This document shows positions 55,051 through 63,855 of a stretch of 64,000 nt of DNA, one piece after another. The stretch lies in contig JBILTR010000004.1 of the NCBI GenBank assembly GCA_044371425.1, positions 217,792-281,791 of the forward strand. Reading direction: 5' to 3'. The notes under the pieces are model-generated. The model was not told where the DNA came from and ran no database searches. It saw only the letters and a list, made by a program, of their open reading frames with translations. The first letter of the stretch is position 1; each line of letters opens with the position of its first letter. The translations under genes were made by a program, and so were the position numbers. Source of the DNA: JBEISR01 sp044371425. GTDB lineage: Bacteria > Planctomycetota > Planctomycetia > Pirellulales > Pirellulaceae.

Positions 55051-56259
55051 ATGCATCGCCCCGACTCGCCCCGCCCCAATCCGGCCTTGCAGGACCGACG
55101 TAACATCCTTGCCAAGGGACTTGGAACGCTTGGTTTGTTCGCTTTGGGGCTTACCGGTTGCGACTCGCGGCAAGCCGGCAAACCAGCTCCCTCCGCTCCC
55201 TCTGGTGGTGTGGCGACGACCCCTTCGGCTCCATCTTCAACCTCCACCGCCCTGAAGCGGGTGGTCTTTGTTGTCAACACGGACGATCCCTTCTGGGATG
55301 CCTGCCGCCAGGGGTTGCTGGAAGGGGACAAGGCGTTCGAACTGGCAAAGGCCGGTCTGAAAGCACAAATGGAAGTTCCGGACGGAACGATCAAGGGCCA
55401 AATCGACAAGTTGCGGCAGCTAGCCGGCCAGAACGACATCGCCGGCATCGCTCTTTCCGCGATCTCCGCAGACAATGCATCGATTGCCGCAGAACTGGAG
55501 GGGTTCCAGAAGAAGGGCATTCCTGTCATCACGGTCGACGGTGATCTGCTGCGAAGCCGTTTTCGCGACAAGCGAAAGTACTACATCGGCACCGACAATG
55601 TGACGGCGGGCGAACTTCTGGGCAAAGCCGCTGCAAAGATTCTTCAAGCCAGCGGCAAGTCGTCGGGAGGCTACGTTCAGTTCGCGGGCTACACCGACAA
55701 CGACAACGCACGTAGCCGCATGGATGGCTTCAAGAAAGGAATCGGCGAGGGATTCACGGAGAAGGATCGAGCCAGCGATGAGACCGATTTGAGTCGTGCT
55801 CAAGAGAATGTGCGAAACGCCATCAGCAATCACAAACAGGATCTAGCTGCTCTTGTGGGCATTTGGGCCTACAACGCTCCCGCCATCGCCAAAGTCGTCT
55901 CCGGCGCCGGACTCAAGAAAGACATTGCCGTCGTCACCTTCGATGCGCAGGCTGCTGCGATTCAGGAGATGGAAAAAGGGAACATCGATGCCATGATGGT
56001 GCAGAATCCCTTCGACATGGGATACCAGACCGCTAGACTGCTCAAGGCGATGGCAACGGGCGATGCTTCAGTCGAAAAGGAGATGTTTCCCAATGCGGGT
56101 TCGCCCGAGGGAGACATCTACACCACGGGACTTCGATTGGTTGTCCCCAACGAAGGCAGTCCACTGAAGGCGGAAGACTTTGACCCCAAGGTGGTGGAAT
56201 TCATGAAGCTGGACGATTTCAAGAAGTGGTTGGCCAAGTACAACCTGACCAGCTCATGA
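55051..56259 (+). CDS. sugar ABC transporter substrate-binding lipoprotein (ribose type)
   Basis: 402 aa. AGGAGAAATCG precedes ATG 55051. Twin-Arg (RRNILAKGLGTLGLFALGL) and lipobox LTGC, Cys37, suggest a Tat-exported lipoprotein. Then a periplasmic-binding-protein type 1 fold: RVVFVVNTDDPFWDACRQG, AGQNDIAGIALSAISAD, GIPVITVDGD, YIGTDNVTAGELLG, VTFDAQAAAIQEMEKGNIDAMMVQNPFDMGYQ. RbsB/XylF-like; the actual sugar is unknown. The permease start overlaps its stop by four bases. Confidence 0.93.
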   Translation: MHRPDSPRPNPALQDRRNILAKGLGTLGLFALGLTGCDSRQAGKPAPSAPSGGVATTPSAPSSTSTALKRVVFVVNTDDPFWDACRQGLLEGDKAFELAKAGLKAQMEVPDGTIKGQIDKLRQLAGQNDIAGIALSAISADNASIAAELEGFQKKGIPVITVDGDLLRSRFRDKRKYYIGTDNVTAGELLGKAAAKILQASGKSSGGYVQFAGYTDNDNARSRMDGFKKGIGEGFTEKDRASDETDLSRAQENVRNAISNHKQDLAALVGIWAYNAPAIAKVVSGAGLKKDIAVVTFDAQAAAIQEMEKGNIDAMMVQNPFDMGYQTARLLKAMATGDASVEKEMFPNAGSPEGDIYTTGLRLVVPNEGSPLKAEDFDPKVVEFMKLDDFKKWLAKYNLTSS

Positions 56260-57467
56260 GCTCCCTTCTGAAACGGCTTGGGGACCGACTGGGCTTGAGG
56301 TCCAACGAACTGGCATTGGTAGGAGCGATCCTTGCGATCGTTCTGGTCACCCTTCTTGCCGACGACAACCGGTCGTATTGGTTCGACGCGCGCACCAACG
56401 CTTGGGAAATCGCTAGGCAATGGAGCCTTCTGGGGATGTTTGCCTTGGGTTCCATGATGGTCATCATCTCAGGCGGCATCGATTTGTCCGCCGGATCAAT
56501 GATCGCCTTCAGCGGTACCACGATCGCCTGCACCATGATCGCGGTTCGAAGTCTTCCTTGGGGACTTTCCGAACCTGCGATTCTTGCGACTGGCATCGCC
56601 GCAGGGCTCAGTATGGGCTTCCTCGTCGGGACACTCCATGCGTGGCTGATCACCGCCATTGGCCTTCCACCTTTCATCGCCACCCTCTCCACACTGGTAG
56701 GGCTACGGTCTGTAGCTCGGATCATGGGCGAGTATGTCACCACCACGTTCACAGGCGCCAGAAAGGCGCAAATCCCGATCGAGGGGCCCTTCTTCGATTG
56801 GCTTCGGTCCCATATCTGGGTCTGGATCGTCGTCTTCTTGGCGCTGGCCGCAGTCACTTGGTTCATTCTTGCCAGGACGGTTCTCGGGCGGCACCTATAT
56901 GCCTTGGGAGGTAACGAACAGGCCGCTCGCCTAAGCGGTATTCGGACCGACAAACTGAAGTGGTTCGCTTACGTGTTTGGCGCCATGACCGCCAGCCTAG
57001 CGGGACTTTTCTACATCGCCAACGAAGGCGTTTCGGCTCCGGTCAACCAGGGCCGAGGCCACGAACTGAACGCCATCGCGGCCGCTGTCGTCGGCGGATG
57101 CAGCCTTCAGGGTGGCATCGGCACCGTTCCCGGAACGATGCTGGGCGCTTTGTTTCTGCGCATCGTCATCGATTCGGTCGCGAAGATCATCGAGTCCAAT
57201 GCCGACATCTGGGAGGGTCTGATCGTCGGTGTGGTGGTGGTTTTGGCAGTCACTTTCAGCCAGCTAAAGCAGTGGCGCCAGATGGATCGCAAACTCTTTT
57301 CCGGAATGATCGGATGGTGGGCCATCGTGGGACTCAGCCTTCTGGCCTTCCTGGTGGCAGTCAGCACAGGAACGTCTCTGAATGCCTCTCGAGCCATAGG
57401 AGTCATCGGCTTTTGCCTTCTGGCGGCCTATCGTAACTGGGAGAGTCGCCCCAGACCCTCCACCTGA
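56256..57467 (+). CDS. sugar ABC transporter permease (RbsC type)
   Basis: 403 aa; start ATG 56256 overlaps the stop of the binding-protein gene (ATGA). About ten membrane segments. The family hallmark is VIISGGIDLSAGSMIAFSG; others are FIATLSTLVGLRSVAR, ALGGNEQAARLSGIRTDKLKW and GRGHELNAIAAAVVGGCSLQGGIGT. Forms the channel with the two-domain ATPase encoded downstream. The C-terminus has two extra hydrophobic segments beyond the usual RbsC end. Confidence 0.94.
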   Translation: MSSLLKRLGDRLGLRSNELALVGAILAIVLVTLLADDNRSYWFDARTNAWEIARQWSLLGMFALGSMMVIISGGIDLSAGSMIAFSGTTIACTMIAVRSLPWGLSEPAILATGIAAGLSMGFLVGTLHAWLITAIGLPPFIATLSTLVGLRSVARIMGEYVTTTFTGARKAQIPIEGPFFDWLRSHIWVWIVVFLALAAVTWFILARTVLGRHLYALGGNEQAARLSGIRTDKLKWFAYVFGAMTASLAGLFYIANEGVSAPVNQGRGHELNAIAAAVVGGCSLQGGIGTVPGTMLGALFLRIVIDSVAKIIESNADIWEGLIVGVVVVLAVTFSQLKQWRQMDRKLFSGMIGWWAIVGLSLLAFLVAVSTGTSLNASRAIGVIGFCLLAAYRNWESRPRPST

Positions 57468-57592
57468 ACACGTTCGGGACGCGTTGCATCGCTAGTATGA
57501 CCATCGCGGCCGAATTCGGCACTTTGCTCCAGTTCCAAGCGATCTGCCCCTGGTAGACCAATCGACTTCACACCTCAATTAAGGTTGTCCTT

Positions 57593-59152
57593 GTGTCCTC
57601 CAATGCCTCCCCTTCCGTCATCTCCCTCCGCTCAATCGGCAAAACTTTCCCGGGGGTACGAGCCCTCAGCGACGTTTCGTTCGACGTGCGGTTCGGCGAG
57701 CTGGTGGCGATCTGCGGTGAGAATGGAGCCGGCAAGAGCACGCTGATGAAGATTCTCTCCGGCGTGCTCACCGACTATGACGGCCAACTCTGGATGGCAC
57801 CCGATCCGGCGACACCATCCCGACTGCGAAAGTTCCTGGGCACCCGGGACGCCGAAGATGCCGGAATCAGCATCATCCACCAAGAGTTGAATCTGGTGGA
57901 GCAACTTTCGATTGCCGCCAATATCTTCCTGGGGCGGGAGCTGAAGAATTCGTTCGGGATGATCGACAACGCCAAAATGTCACAAGTCGCCAGCCAGCTT
58001 CTCCACGAACTGGAATGCAACGCCTCGCCCGATGACCTCGCTGGATCGCTTCGAGTCGGCGACCAGCAACTGGTGGAGATCGCCAAAGCGCTTTGCACCA
58101 ATCGCCAGGTGCTGATCATGGATGAGCCGACTAGCGCGCTGACGGAGGCGGAGGTGGAGCGGTTGGATCGAGTCATCGCCAAACTTCGACAACGCGGAAC
58201 CACGATCCTCTACATCTCTCACAAGATGGACGAAGTCTTTCGGTTATCCGACCGAATTGTCGTCCTGCGCGACGGGCAGTGGATCACCACCCTGAACACC
58301 AGCCAGACCGATCCGTCGGAGGTGGCCAGGCACATGGTCGGTCGCGAACTGGCGACCATGGACCGACTGGAAGGGCACCGCCCCAAAGGCAAAGAGGTTC
58401 TCCAGGTCGATCGACTCTCGCTCCCCTGGCCCGGCCACGCTCGCGGTTATCGCCTCAAGGAGATCTCCTTCTCCCTTCGAGAAGGAGAAATTCTTGGCAT
58501 CGCGGGGCTGATGGGCGCCGGTCGCACCGAATTGCTGGAATGCCTCTTCGGTGCCTCCTCAGTCCGCCCCTCCGGCTCCATGACCCTCTTCGGCGCCCCC
58601 TATGCACCACGTCACCCCAGCGATGCCTGCCGGGCGGGGGTCGCCCTGGTGACGGAAGATCGCAAGCGACTGGGAATCTTCCCCACGATGGACGTCGGTC
58701 AGAACATCAGCGTCAGTTCGCTAGATCAAGCCACATCGATGGGATCGCTATCGCCCCGGAAGGAAGCCGCCATGGCAGACCGGATGGTGGAGAAACTGCG
58801 AGTCAAGACTTCCGGCCTGGACGCGATGATCACGGGGCTCAGCGGCGGGAACCAGCAGAAGTGCATCGTCGGCCGCTGGCTGTTGACCGATCCCAAAATC
58901 CTTCTCCTGGACGACCCAACGCGAGGCGTGGATGTCGGAGCCAAAGCGGAACTCTATCGACTCATCCGGCAACTCTGCGACGAAGGCCTTTCGGTCATCC
59001 TCACCTCCAGTGAGCTACCCGAACTGCTGGCGCTCAGCGATCGCATCCTGGTGCTCAGCGAAGGACGACTGACCGACCAGATGGAGATCGCCGAAGCGAC
59101 ACAGGAGCGAATTTTAGAAGCCGCAACTGGCGGCTATGCGAAGACAACTTGA
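57593..59152 (+). CDS. sugar ABC transporter ATP-binding protein (RbsA type)
   Basis: 519 aa, GTG start. Two ABC domains in tandem. Domain 1: Walker A GENGAGKST (42-50), Walker B VLIMDEPTSAL. Domain 2: degenerate Walker A GLMGAGRTE, signature LSGGNQQK, Walker B ILLLDDPTRGVDVGA. Asymmetric pairing of this kind is normal for RbsA/MglA/XylG. It completes the operon binding protein-permease-ATPase, in an order different from E. coli rbsDACBK. No regulator or kinase is adjacent. Confidence 0.95.
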   Translation: MSSNASPSVISLRSIGKTFPGVRALSDVSFDVRFGELVAICGENGAGKSTLMKILSGVLTDYDGQLWMAPDPATPSRLRKFLGTRDAEDAGISIIHQELNLVEQLSIAANIFLGRELKNSFGMIDNAKMSQVASQLLHELECNASPDDLAGSLRVGDQQLVEIAKALCTNRQVLIMDEPTSALTEAEVERLDRVIAKLRQRGTTILYISHKMDEVFRLSDRIVVLRDGQWITTLNTSQTDPSEVARHMVGRELATMDRLEGHRPKGKEVLQVDRLSLPWPGHARGYRLKEISFSLREGEILGIAGLMGAGRTELLECLFGASSVRPSGSMTLFGAPYAPRHPSDACRAGVALVTEDRKRLGIFPTMDVGQNISVSSLDQATSMGSLSPRKEAAMADRMVEKLRVKTSGLDAMITGLSGGNQQKCIVGRWLLTDPKILLLDDPTRGVDVGAKAELYRLIRQLCDEGLSVILTSSELPELLALSDRILVLSEGRLTDQMEIAEATQERILEAATGGYAKTT

Positions 59153-59260
59153 GCGACTAGCCAGCAACCGCTGATCACTTCGCTGCGCCCCCCCAACCCT
59201 CCACCATCGATTCAGGGAGTCGAAATCAACCGCAGAAAAATCGCTGGGGCTCGCATTCTT

Positions 59261-59956
59261 TCACTCCCCCTCTTCCAGCATCGCCAAGGCGTCCTCGCAC
59301 TCCCGCTCGAAGCGCTTCCTCAAGGCCGGTATCCATCGCTCTGAAACTCCACGGAACCGAACCAACTTCCCCTGGTCATCCATCCGCCCCCGCTCGCGAT
59401 AGATCGCCTCGATCCACTGCCGATCGGTGAACACTCCCCCAGCATTCGGGAACCGCGTCGCCAGATCCTTTGCTGCCATCAAAACCACGTCGGTGTTCGG
59501 GCCGTGGTGGACAGCGGTGCTCCAAATCACATCGCGAAATGCCGCCGACCGCTCGGATACCTTCAGCCCCAACCCTTTTTCGATTTTCGCTACCTCAGGA
59601 TCGTAGTGGGTCCGGCGGATGAACCGATGCTCGTTCTCCCGCAGCCGTTCCGGTTGCTCCTCCGCCAACTGTTTCCATCTGGCTGTAAACTCTGGGGTCC
59701 CACCCTTCAGGCCCTCGAATTCTTTAGGATAAAACTCCCGCACAAATTCATCGGCTCGACCAATCTTCGATGCCAGTTGGTAGGTCCCGTACGACACCCC
59801 GCCCGGATCCCCTTCTCCACTCGACACCGTCGCCGGTCCCCGCCCCCCTGACTCGTACTTCTCCGAAAGTTTCCCGAGCGATTCTGGACGCCAGAGCCCT
59901 GCGGGCCAGAACAAAACAGTGGCCATCATCCACACCACCCCAAGCATGCAATTCAT
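59261..59956 (-). CDS. lysozyme-like secreted or membrane-anchored protein
   Basis: 231 aa from ATG 59956 (AAGGG eight bases upstream); ATG 59974 or GTG 60022 would lengthen it slightly. A hydrophobic N-terminal segment (CMLGVVWMMATVLFWPAGL) serves as signal or anchor. LSEKYESGGRGPATVSSGEGDPGGVSYGTYQLASK has the catalytic-Glu context of phage and VgrG-associated lysozyme/chitosanase-like folds (an early E in YESG, a G-rich hairpin, then SYGTYQ). The rest, WSTAVHHGPNTD and TDRQWIEAIYRERGR, fits a helical lysozyme-like domain. Predicted peptidoglycan or glycan hydrolase; not proven. Confidence 0.72.
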   Translation of the reverse strand: MNCMLGVVWMMATVLFWPAGLWRPESLGKLSEKYESGGRGPATVSSGEGDPGGVSYGTYQLASKIGRADEFVREFYPKEFEGLKGGTPEFTARWKQLAEEQPERLRENEHRFIRRTHYDPEVAKIEKGLGLKVSERSAAFRDVIWSTAVHHGPNTDVVLMAAKDLATRFPNAGGVFTDRQWIEAIYRERGRMDDQGKLVRFRGVSERWIPALRKRFERECEDALAMLEEGE

Positions 59957-60035
59957 CCCATTGGCCCTTTGCATAAATCGGCGGCAAGCACTCGGCAATC
60001 GCGATAGCCGAGGACTGACCACCAGTTAGATCAAC

Positions 60036-60066
60036 AAAAAAAGCCGAGAAGTCTCCTCCCCGGCTT
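60036..60066 (-). terminator. intrinsic terminator of metK
   Basis: On the minus strand, stem AAGCCGGGGAG / CTTCTCGGCTT (11 bp with two G-T pairs), loop GAGA, followed by seven T residues. It lies 55 bases beyond the metK stop. Confidence 0.9.
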
Positions 60067-60120
60067 GTTCGATTTCTTTCGAACCTGCGACATCGATCGA
60101 CCGAGCCGCCGTCCTAGGGA

Positions 60121-61290
60121 TCAACCTTTGACCTTCTTGGCAAGCTCCGCAGCCTTGGCGGTCGATTCCCAAGTAAACTCCGGTTCGTTCCGCCCAAAGT
60201 GCCCACCGTAAGAGGTCTTGGTGAAGATCGGTCTTCGGAGGTCCAGCGACTTGATGATGCCGGCAGGGGACAAATCGAAGGAATCGAGGACAGCCTTCAT
60301 GATCTGATCATCGGGCACGGCACCGGAGCCCTGGGTGTCGACGTGCACGCTGACCGGCTGGCTGACGCCGATCGCGTAGGCCAACTGGACTTCGCAACGG
60401 TCGGCCAGTTTGGCCGCCACGATGTTCTTGGCAACGTGTCGGGCCATGTAAGCTGCCGAGCGATCGACCTTGGTCGGATCCTTGCCGGAGAAAGCACCAC
60501 CACCGTGGCGTCCCCACCCGCCATAGGTGTCGACGATGATCTTGCGCCCCGTCAGACCGCAGTCGCCATGCGGGCCACCGATCACAAACTTGCCGGTTGG
60601 ATTGATATGGTAAGTAATCGGGCGGGTCTGCAGCTCTTTGGGAAGGCAAGGCAGAATCACCTGATTGATGACGAAATCCTTGATTTGTTCGTTGGTCACG
60701 TTCGGGTGATGCTGAGTCGAAACGACCACGGTATCGACCGCAACAGGGCGATACCCATCGAACTCCACCGTCACCTGGCTCTTGGAGTCGGGGCGAAGCC
60801 AATCGACCTCCTTCTTGAACCTCGCTTCGGTCAAGCGATTGATGATTCGATGCGACAGTGCGATCGGCAGCGGCATCAGCTCGGGAGTGTCATTGCAGGC
60901 GAATCCAAACATCAATCCTTGGTCGCCCGCCCCAATCGACTTCCCTTCGCCACTCCGTTCGTCCACTCCCATGGCGATGTCTTTGCTTTGTTCGTCCAAA
61001 GCCACCATGACGTTGCAGGTCGAACCATTGATGCCCCATTCGTCATCGACGTATCCGACTCGGTTGATCGCATCGCGAACGATGTGCGCGTAGTTGACGT
61101 TCGCTTTGGTGGTGATTTCACCGGCAATCAGCGCCAACCCGGTGGTCACCAGGGTCTCGCAAGCAACTCGGCTGTAAGGATCCTGAGCAAAAAGTGCGTC
61201 CAACACGCTGTCCGAAATCTGATCGGCCAGCTTATCCGGATGCCCCATGCTTACCGATTCACTCGTGAAAAGATACTTGCCTTTGGCCAC
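60121..61290 (-). CDS. metK: S-adenosylmethionine synthetase
   Basis: 389 aa, normal length. FTSESVSMGHPDKLADQISD, GAGDQGLMFGFA (the ATP-binding GAGDQG motif) and GGGAFSGKDPTKVDRSAAYMAR (the P-loop GGGAFSGKD) are all intact. Makes SAM from methionine and ATP. A single gene with its own terminator, divergent from sppA across 431 bases. I did not recognise a SAM riboswitch in that upstream region. Confidence 0.97.
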   Translation of the reverse strand: MAKGKYLFTSESVSMGHPDKLADQISDSVLDALFAQDPYSRVACETLVTTGLALIAGEITTKANVNYAHIVRDAINRVGYVDDEWGINGSTCNVMVALDEQSKDIAMGVDERSGEGKSIGAGDQGLMFGFACNDTPELMPLPIALSHRIINRLTEARFKKEVDWLRPDSKSQVTVEFDGYRPVAVDTVVVSTQHHPNVTNEQIKDFVINQVILPCLPKELQTRPITYHINPTGKFVIGGPHGDCGLTGRKIIVDTYGGWGRHGGGAFSGKDPTKVDRSAAYMARHVAKNIVAAKLADRCEVQLAYAIGVSQPVSVHVDTQGSGAVPDDQIMKAVLDSFDLSPAGIIKSLDLRRPIFTKTSYGGHFGRNEPEFTWESTAKAAELAKKVKG

Positions 61291-61721
61291 CTGTTTTCTC
61301 CGGTTGAATGTCGACCTGTGAATTGCGCCTTACGAATGCCGATTCCAGCAACGCTATCGTACCCCGCGTCCGACGCTCTAGAATTTAGCTGGAATTTAAA
61401 TTTCTTCCAGTCACCCCGCCCTTCCGATGCATCGACGAGCAACCGAGCCGTGGCGCCGGCACGCAATCCCACCATGACCCGCAACAGTTTCACCGATTGG
61501 ATTAGGGAATTTCCAAGATTTCTAACGCTTCGGCGAAATGAAGCGATTGTGGGCGATCCCGACTACCCCGTCGCCAACCCAACTAGAATGGGGAGGGTTG
61601 TTGGCGATACCCGATCCGAACCATCCGCCTCGTAAACGGTCGCCAACGGCGAAAATTCGTTCGCATGAAATGCCCCCACACACCCAGCCAGTCTTTCAGT
61701 TCATTTGGAAAGGAAGTTGCG
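61291..61721. other. divergent intergenic region metK-sppA
   Basis: 431 bases. Contains an inverted repeat TCGCCAAC ... GTTGGCGA at 61571-61607 and further scattered CGCCAAC words. AAAGGAAG before 61722 is the sppA ribosome binding site. No gene seen. Confidence 0.5.
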
Positions 61722-63713
61722 ATGGCAGCTCTTCGAGTCTCTTTGTCGATCCTGCTGGTCGCTTGGGCGCAACCCCTGATCGCTCAAAACAGCGACCTGC
61801 TGGATGCATTTTTTTCTGACCCGCCTTCGCAGGAAGCTCCCGCCACCGCCACGGAGCCTTCGCCGACGGAACCGCCAGCGCCTAGCCAGGCCCCTGTCGA
61901 GCGACCGGCCGAACTTGCGACAAGCGACTCGACCAGCCCGACGCCGACACCCGCACCTGCTTCCGATCAAAAGAAGGAATCAAGCGAAGCCAAATCGCCA
62001 CGGACCAAAATCCACTGGATCGCTCTTTCCGGTAGCTATGAAGATTACCCTTCCGGCGTCTCCTTTGACCCTACCGCTTTGATTCTTGGAGGTGGCCCTG
62101 GCAAAACGAAATCTTTCTACAAGCTATGCGAGAACCTCGAGTCATACGCGAACGACACAAGAGACTCCTGGATCCTTTTCGATCTGTCCGATAGCTCCAC
62201 TTCGATGAACCCAGCTCAACTGGAGGAACTTGCGCGTCGAATGGAACTGGTACGAAAGGCCGGCAAGAAAACCGTCGCATGGCTGGAAAGCGCCAACTCC
62301 ATCGCTCTCTCCATTGCCTCGCAGTGCGATCGAGTCGTGCTCGCCGATCTAGGCTCGATCGACTTCCCGTCGGCGTCGATGGAGACCATCTTCTACAAAG
62401 AAGCGATGGACCTCTTCGGCGTCAAGGCATCGGTTGTTCGCGCCGGGGACTTCAAAGGGGCGGTTGAGCCGTACATGAACCCGAAAATGAGCGAACATTT
62501 GCGGGAACACTACGTGGCGATGCTCCAGTCGATCAACGATGCTCTGGTCGATCGCATCGCCAAAGGACGCGCCATCCCTCCTGCCAAAGTCCGCGAACTC
62601 CAAAAGCAGCGCATGTTCCTGCCGGAAGAAGCCCTGGCAGCCAAATTAGTCGACCAACTGGCACCCTACGGTTCGATGAAGTCCACCATGGAACAACTGG
62701 TAGGCAAGCCGGTCGAATGGGTCGATCCACAGAAGAAGCCGAAGAAAGATGTCAGCCTCTTCGAGCTGATGGGCAAGATGATGGCCGGCCCAAAAGATAT
62801 GGGGGGAAAGACAAAGCCCTCTACCATTGCGGTGCTGCACCTGAGCGGCGCGATTGAAGATGGCAAAAAGCCAAGCGGCGGCTCCATCGTCTCCGGCCCC
62901 ACCGTGGAACAGATCCGCAAACTGATCGACGACAAAAACGTCATTGGTGTCGTGGTGCGAATCAACTCTCCCGGCGGCAGTGCGACCGCCAGCGAAGCCA
63001 TCCGGCAGGAACTCAAGAAGCTGGCCGATACCAAACCCACGGTGATCAGCATGGGAGAAGTCGCCGCGTCAGGCGGCTACTGGATCAGCTGCATCGGGGC
63101 TCCGATCTTGGCCGAACCAGGAACAATCACCGGTTCCATCGGCGTCTTCACACTCAAGCTGAGCGCCGGTTCGCTGATGCGTCGCGTCGGCGTCCACCTG
63201 GAGTCGATCACGCTTGATTCCGCCGCCGGTCTCGATGCCCTCGACCGTGCCTGGGATGACCACGACGAACAACTGATGCAAAAGTCGATCGATCAGATCT
63301 ACGACCGGTTCCTCAAACTGGTCAGCCAGTCCCGCTCCCTGCCCCTGGAACAAGTGAAGCCCTTGGCAGGTGGCAGAGTGTGGTCGGGAACTCAAGCCAA
63401 ACAGGCTGGACTTGTCGATCAACTCGGTGGACTCGATCAAGCCCTGGCCATGGTCGCCAAGAAGGCTGGCGTCGATAAGTACGAGCAGATCCAACGTCCG
63501 GAGGCCTCCGGCGGAATCGACCTCCTGGAACTGCTCGGGGAATCAGACGAAGAGTCGCTGAGAGTGATCACCCAGAGCCCCCAGTGGCGATGGATGAGCG
63601 AGCGGGGACTGCCTGCTGGGATCCTGAGTGATTGCCTGGAGCAATCGATCTCCGGACGCGCAGGGCCACCAAAGATCTGGGCGATGCATCCGGCAGTGAT
63701 TCGAGTTCGCTAG
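61722..63713 (+). CDS. sppA: signal peptide peptidase SppA, long (67-kDa-like) form
   Basis: 663 aa. AAAGGAAG sets the start; signal or anchor LRVSLSILLVAWAQPLIA, then a ~75-residue Pro/Thr/Ser-rich linker. Two ClpP-like domains follow. In the first, Lys245 (GDFKGAVEPYM) is the general base; in the second, INSPGGSATASEAI and Ser450 (GEVAASGGYWIS) give the nucleophile. The spacing (245/450) parallels K209/S409 of E. coli SppA. Degrades remnant signal peptides in the membrane. The linker is an unusual feature. A terminator follows. Confidence 0.94.
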   Translation: MAALRVSLSILLVAWAQPLIAQNSDLLDAFFSDPPSQEAPATATEPSPTEPPAPSQAPVERPAELATSDSTSPTPTPAPASDQKKESSEAKSPRTKIHWIALSGSYEDYPSGVSFDPTALILGGGPGKTKSFYKLCENLESYANDTRDSWILFDLSDSSTSMNPAQLEELARRMELVRKAGKKTVAWLESANSIALSIASQCDRVVLADLGSIDFPSASMETIFYKEAMDLFGVKASVVRAGDFKGAVEPYMNPKMSEHLREHYVAMLQSINDALVDRIAKGRAIPPAKVRELQKQRMFLPEEALAAKLVDQLAPYGSMKSTMEQLVGKPVEWVDPQKKPKKDVSLFELMGKMMAGPKDMGGKTKPSTIAVLHLSGAIEDGKKPSGGSIVSGPTVEQIRKLIDDKNVIGVVVRINSPGGSATASEAIRQELKKLADTKPTVISMGEVAASGGYWISCIGAPILAEPGTITGSIGVFTLKLSAGSLMRRVGVHLESITLDSAAGLDALDRAWDDHDEQLMQKSIDQIYDRFLKLVSQSRSLPLEQVKPLAGGRVWSGTQAKQAGLVDQLGGLDQALAMVAKKAGVDKYEQIQRPEASGGIDLLELLGESDEESLRVITQSPQWRWMSERGLPAGILSDCLEQSISGRAGPPKIWAMHPAVIRVR

Positions 63714-63741
63714 AGCGATCTCGAAACCGATTCCAAGCGCC

Positions 63742-63786
63742 AAGACTCCATCCCCAGAGCTTCTGAGGATGGAGTCTTCTCTTTTT
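63742..63786 (+). terminator. intrinsic terminator of sppA
   Basis: Perfect 12-bp stem AAGACTCCATCC / GGATGGAGTCTT with a 13-base loop, followed by CTCTTTTT. Confidence 0.93.
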
Positions 63787-63855
63787 CCAGATTGCCTACG
63801 ATGCGCCCCGTCGTCGCAGGCGTTCTTCGGCCTAAACTTAGCCCACCAATTTGCC

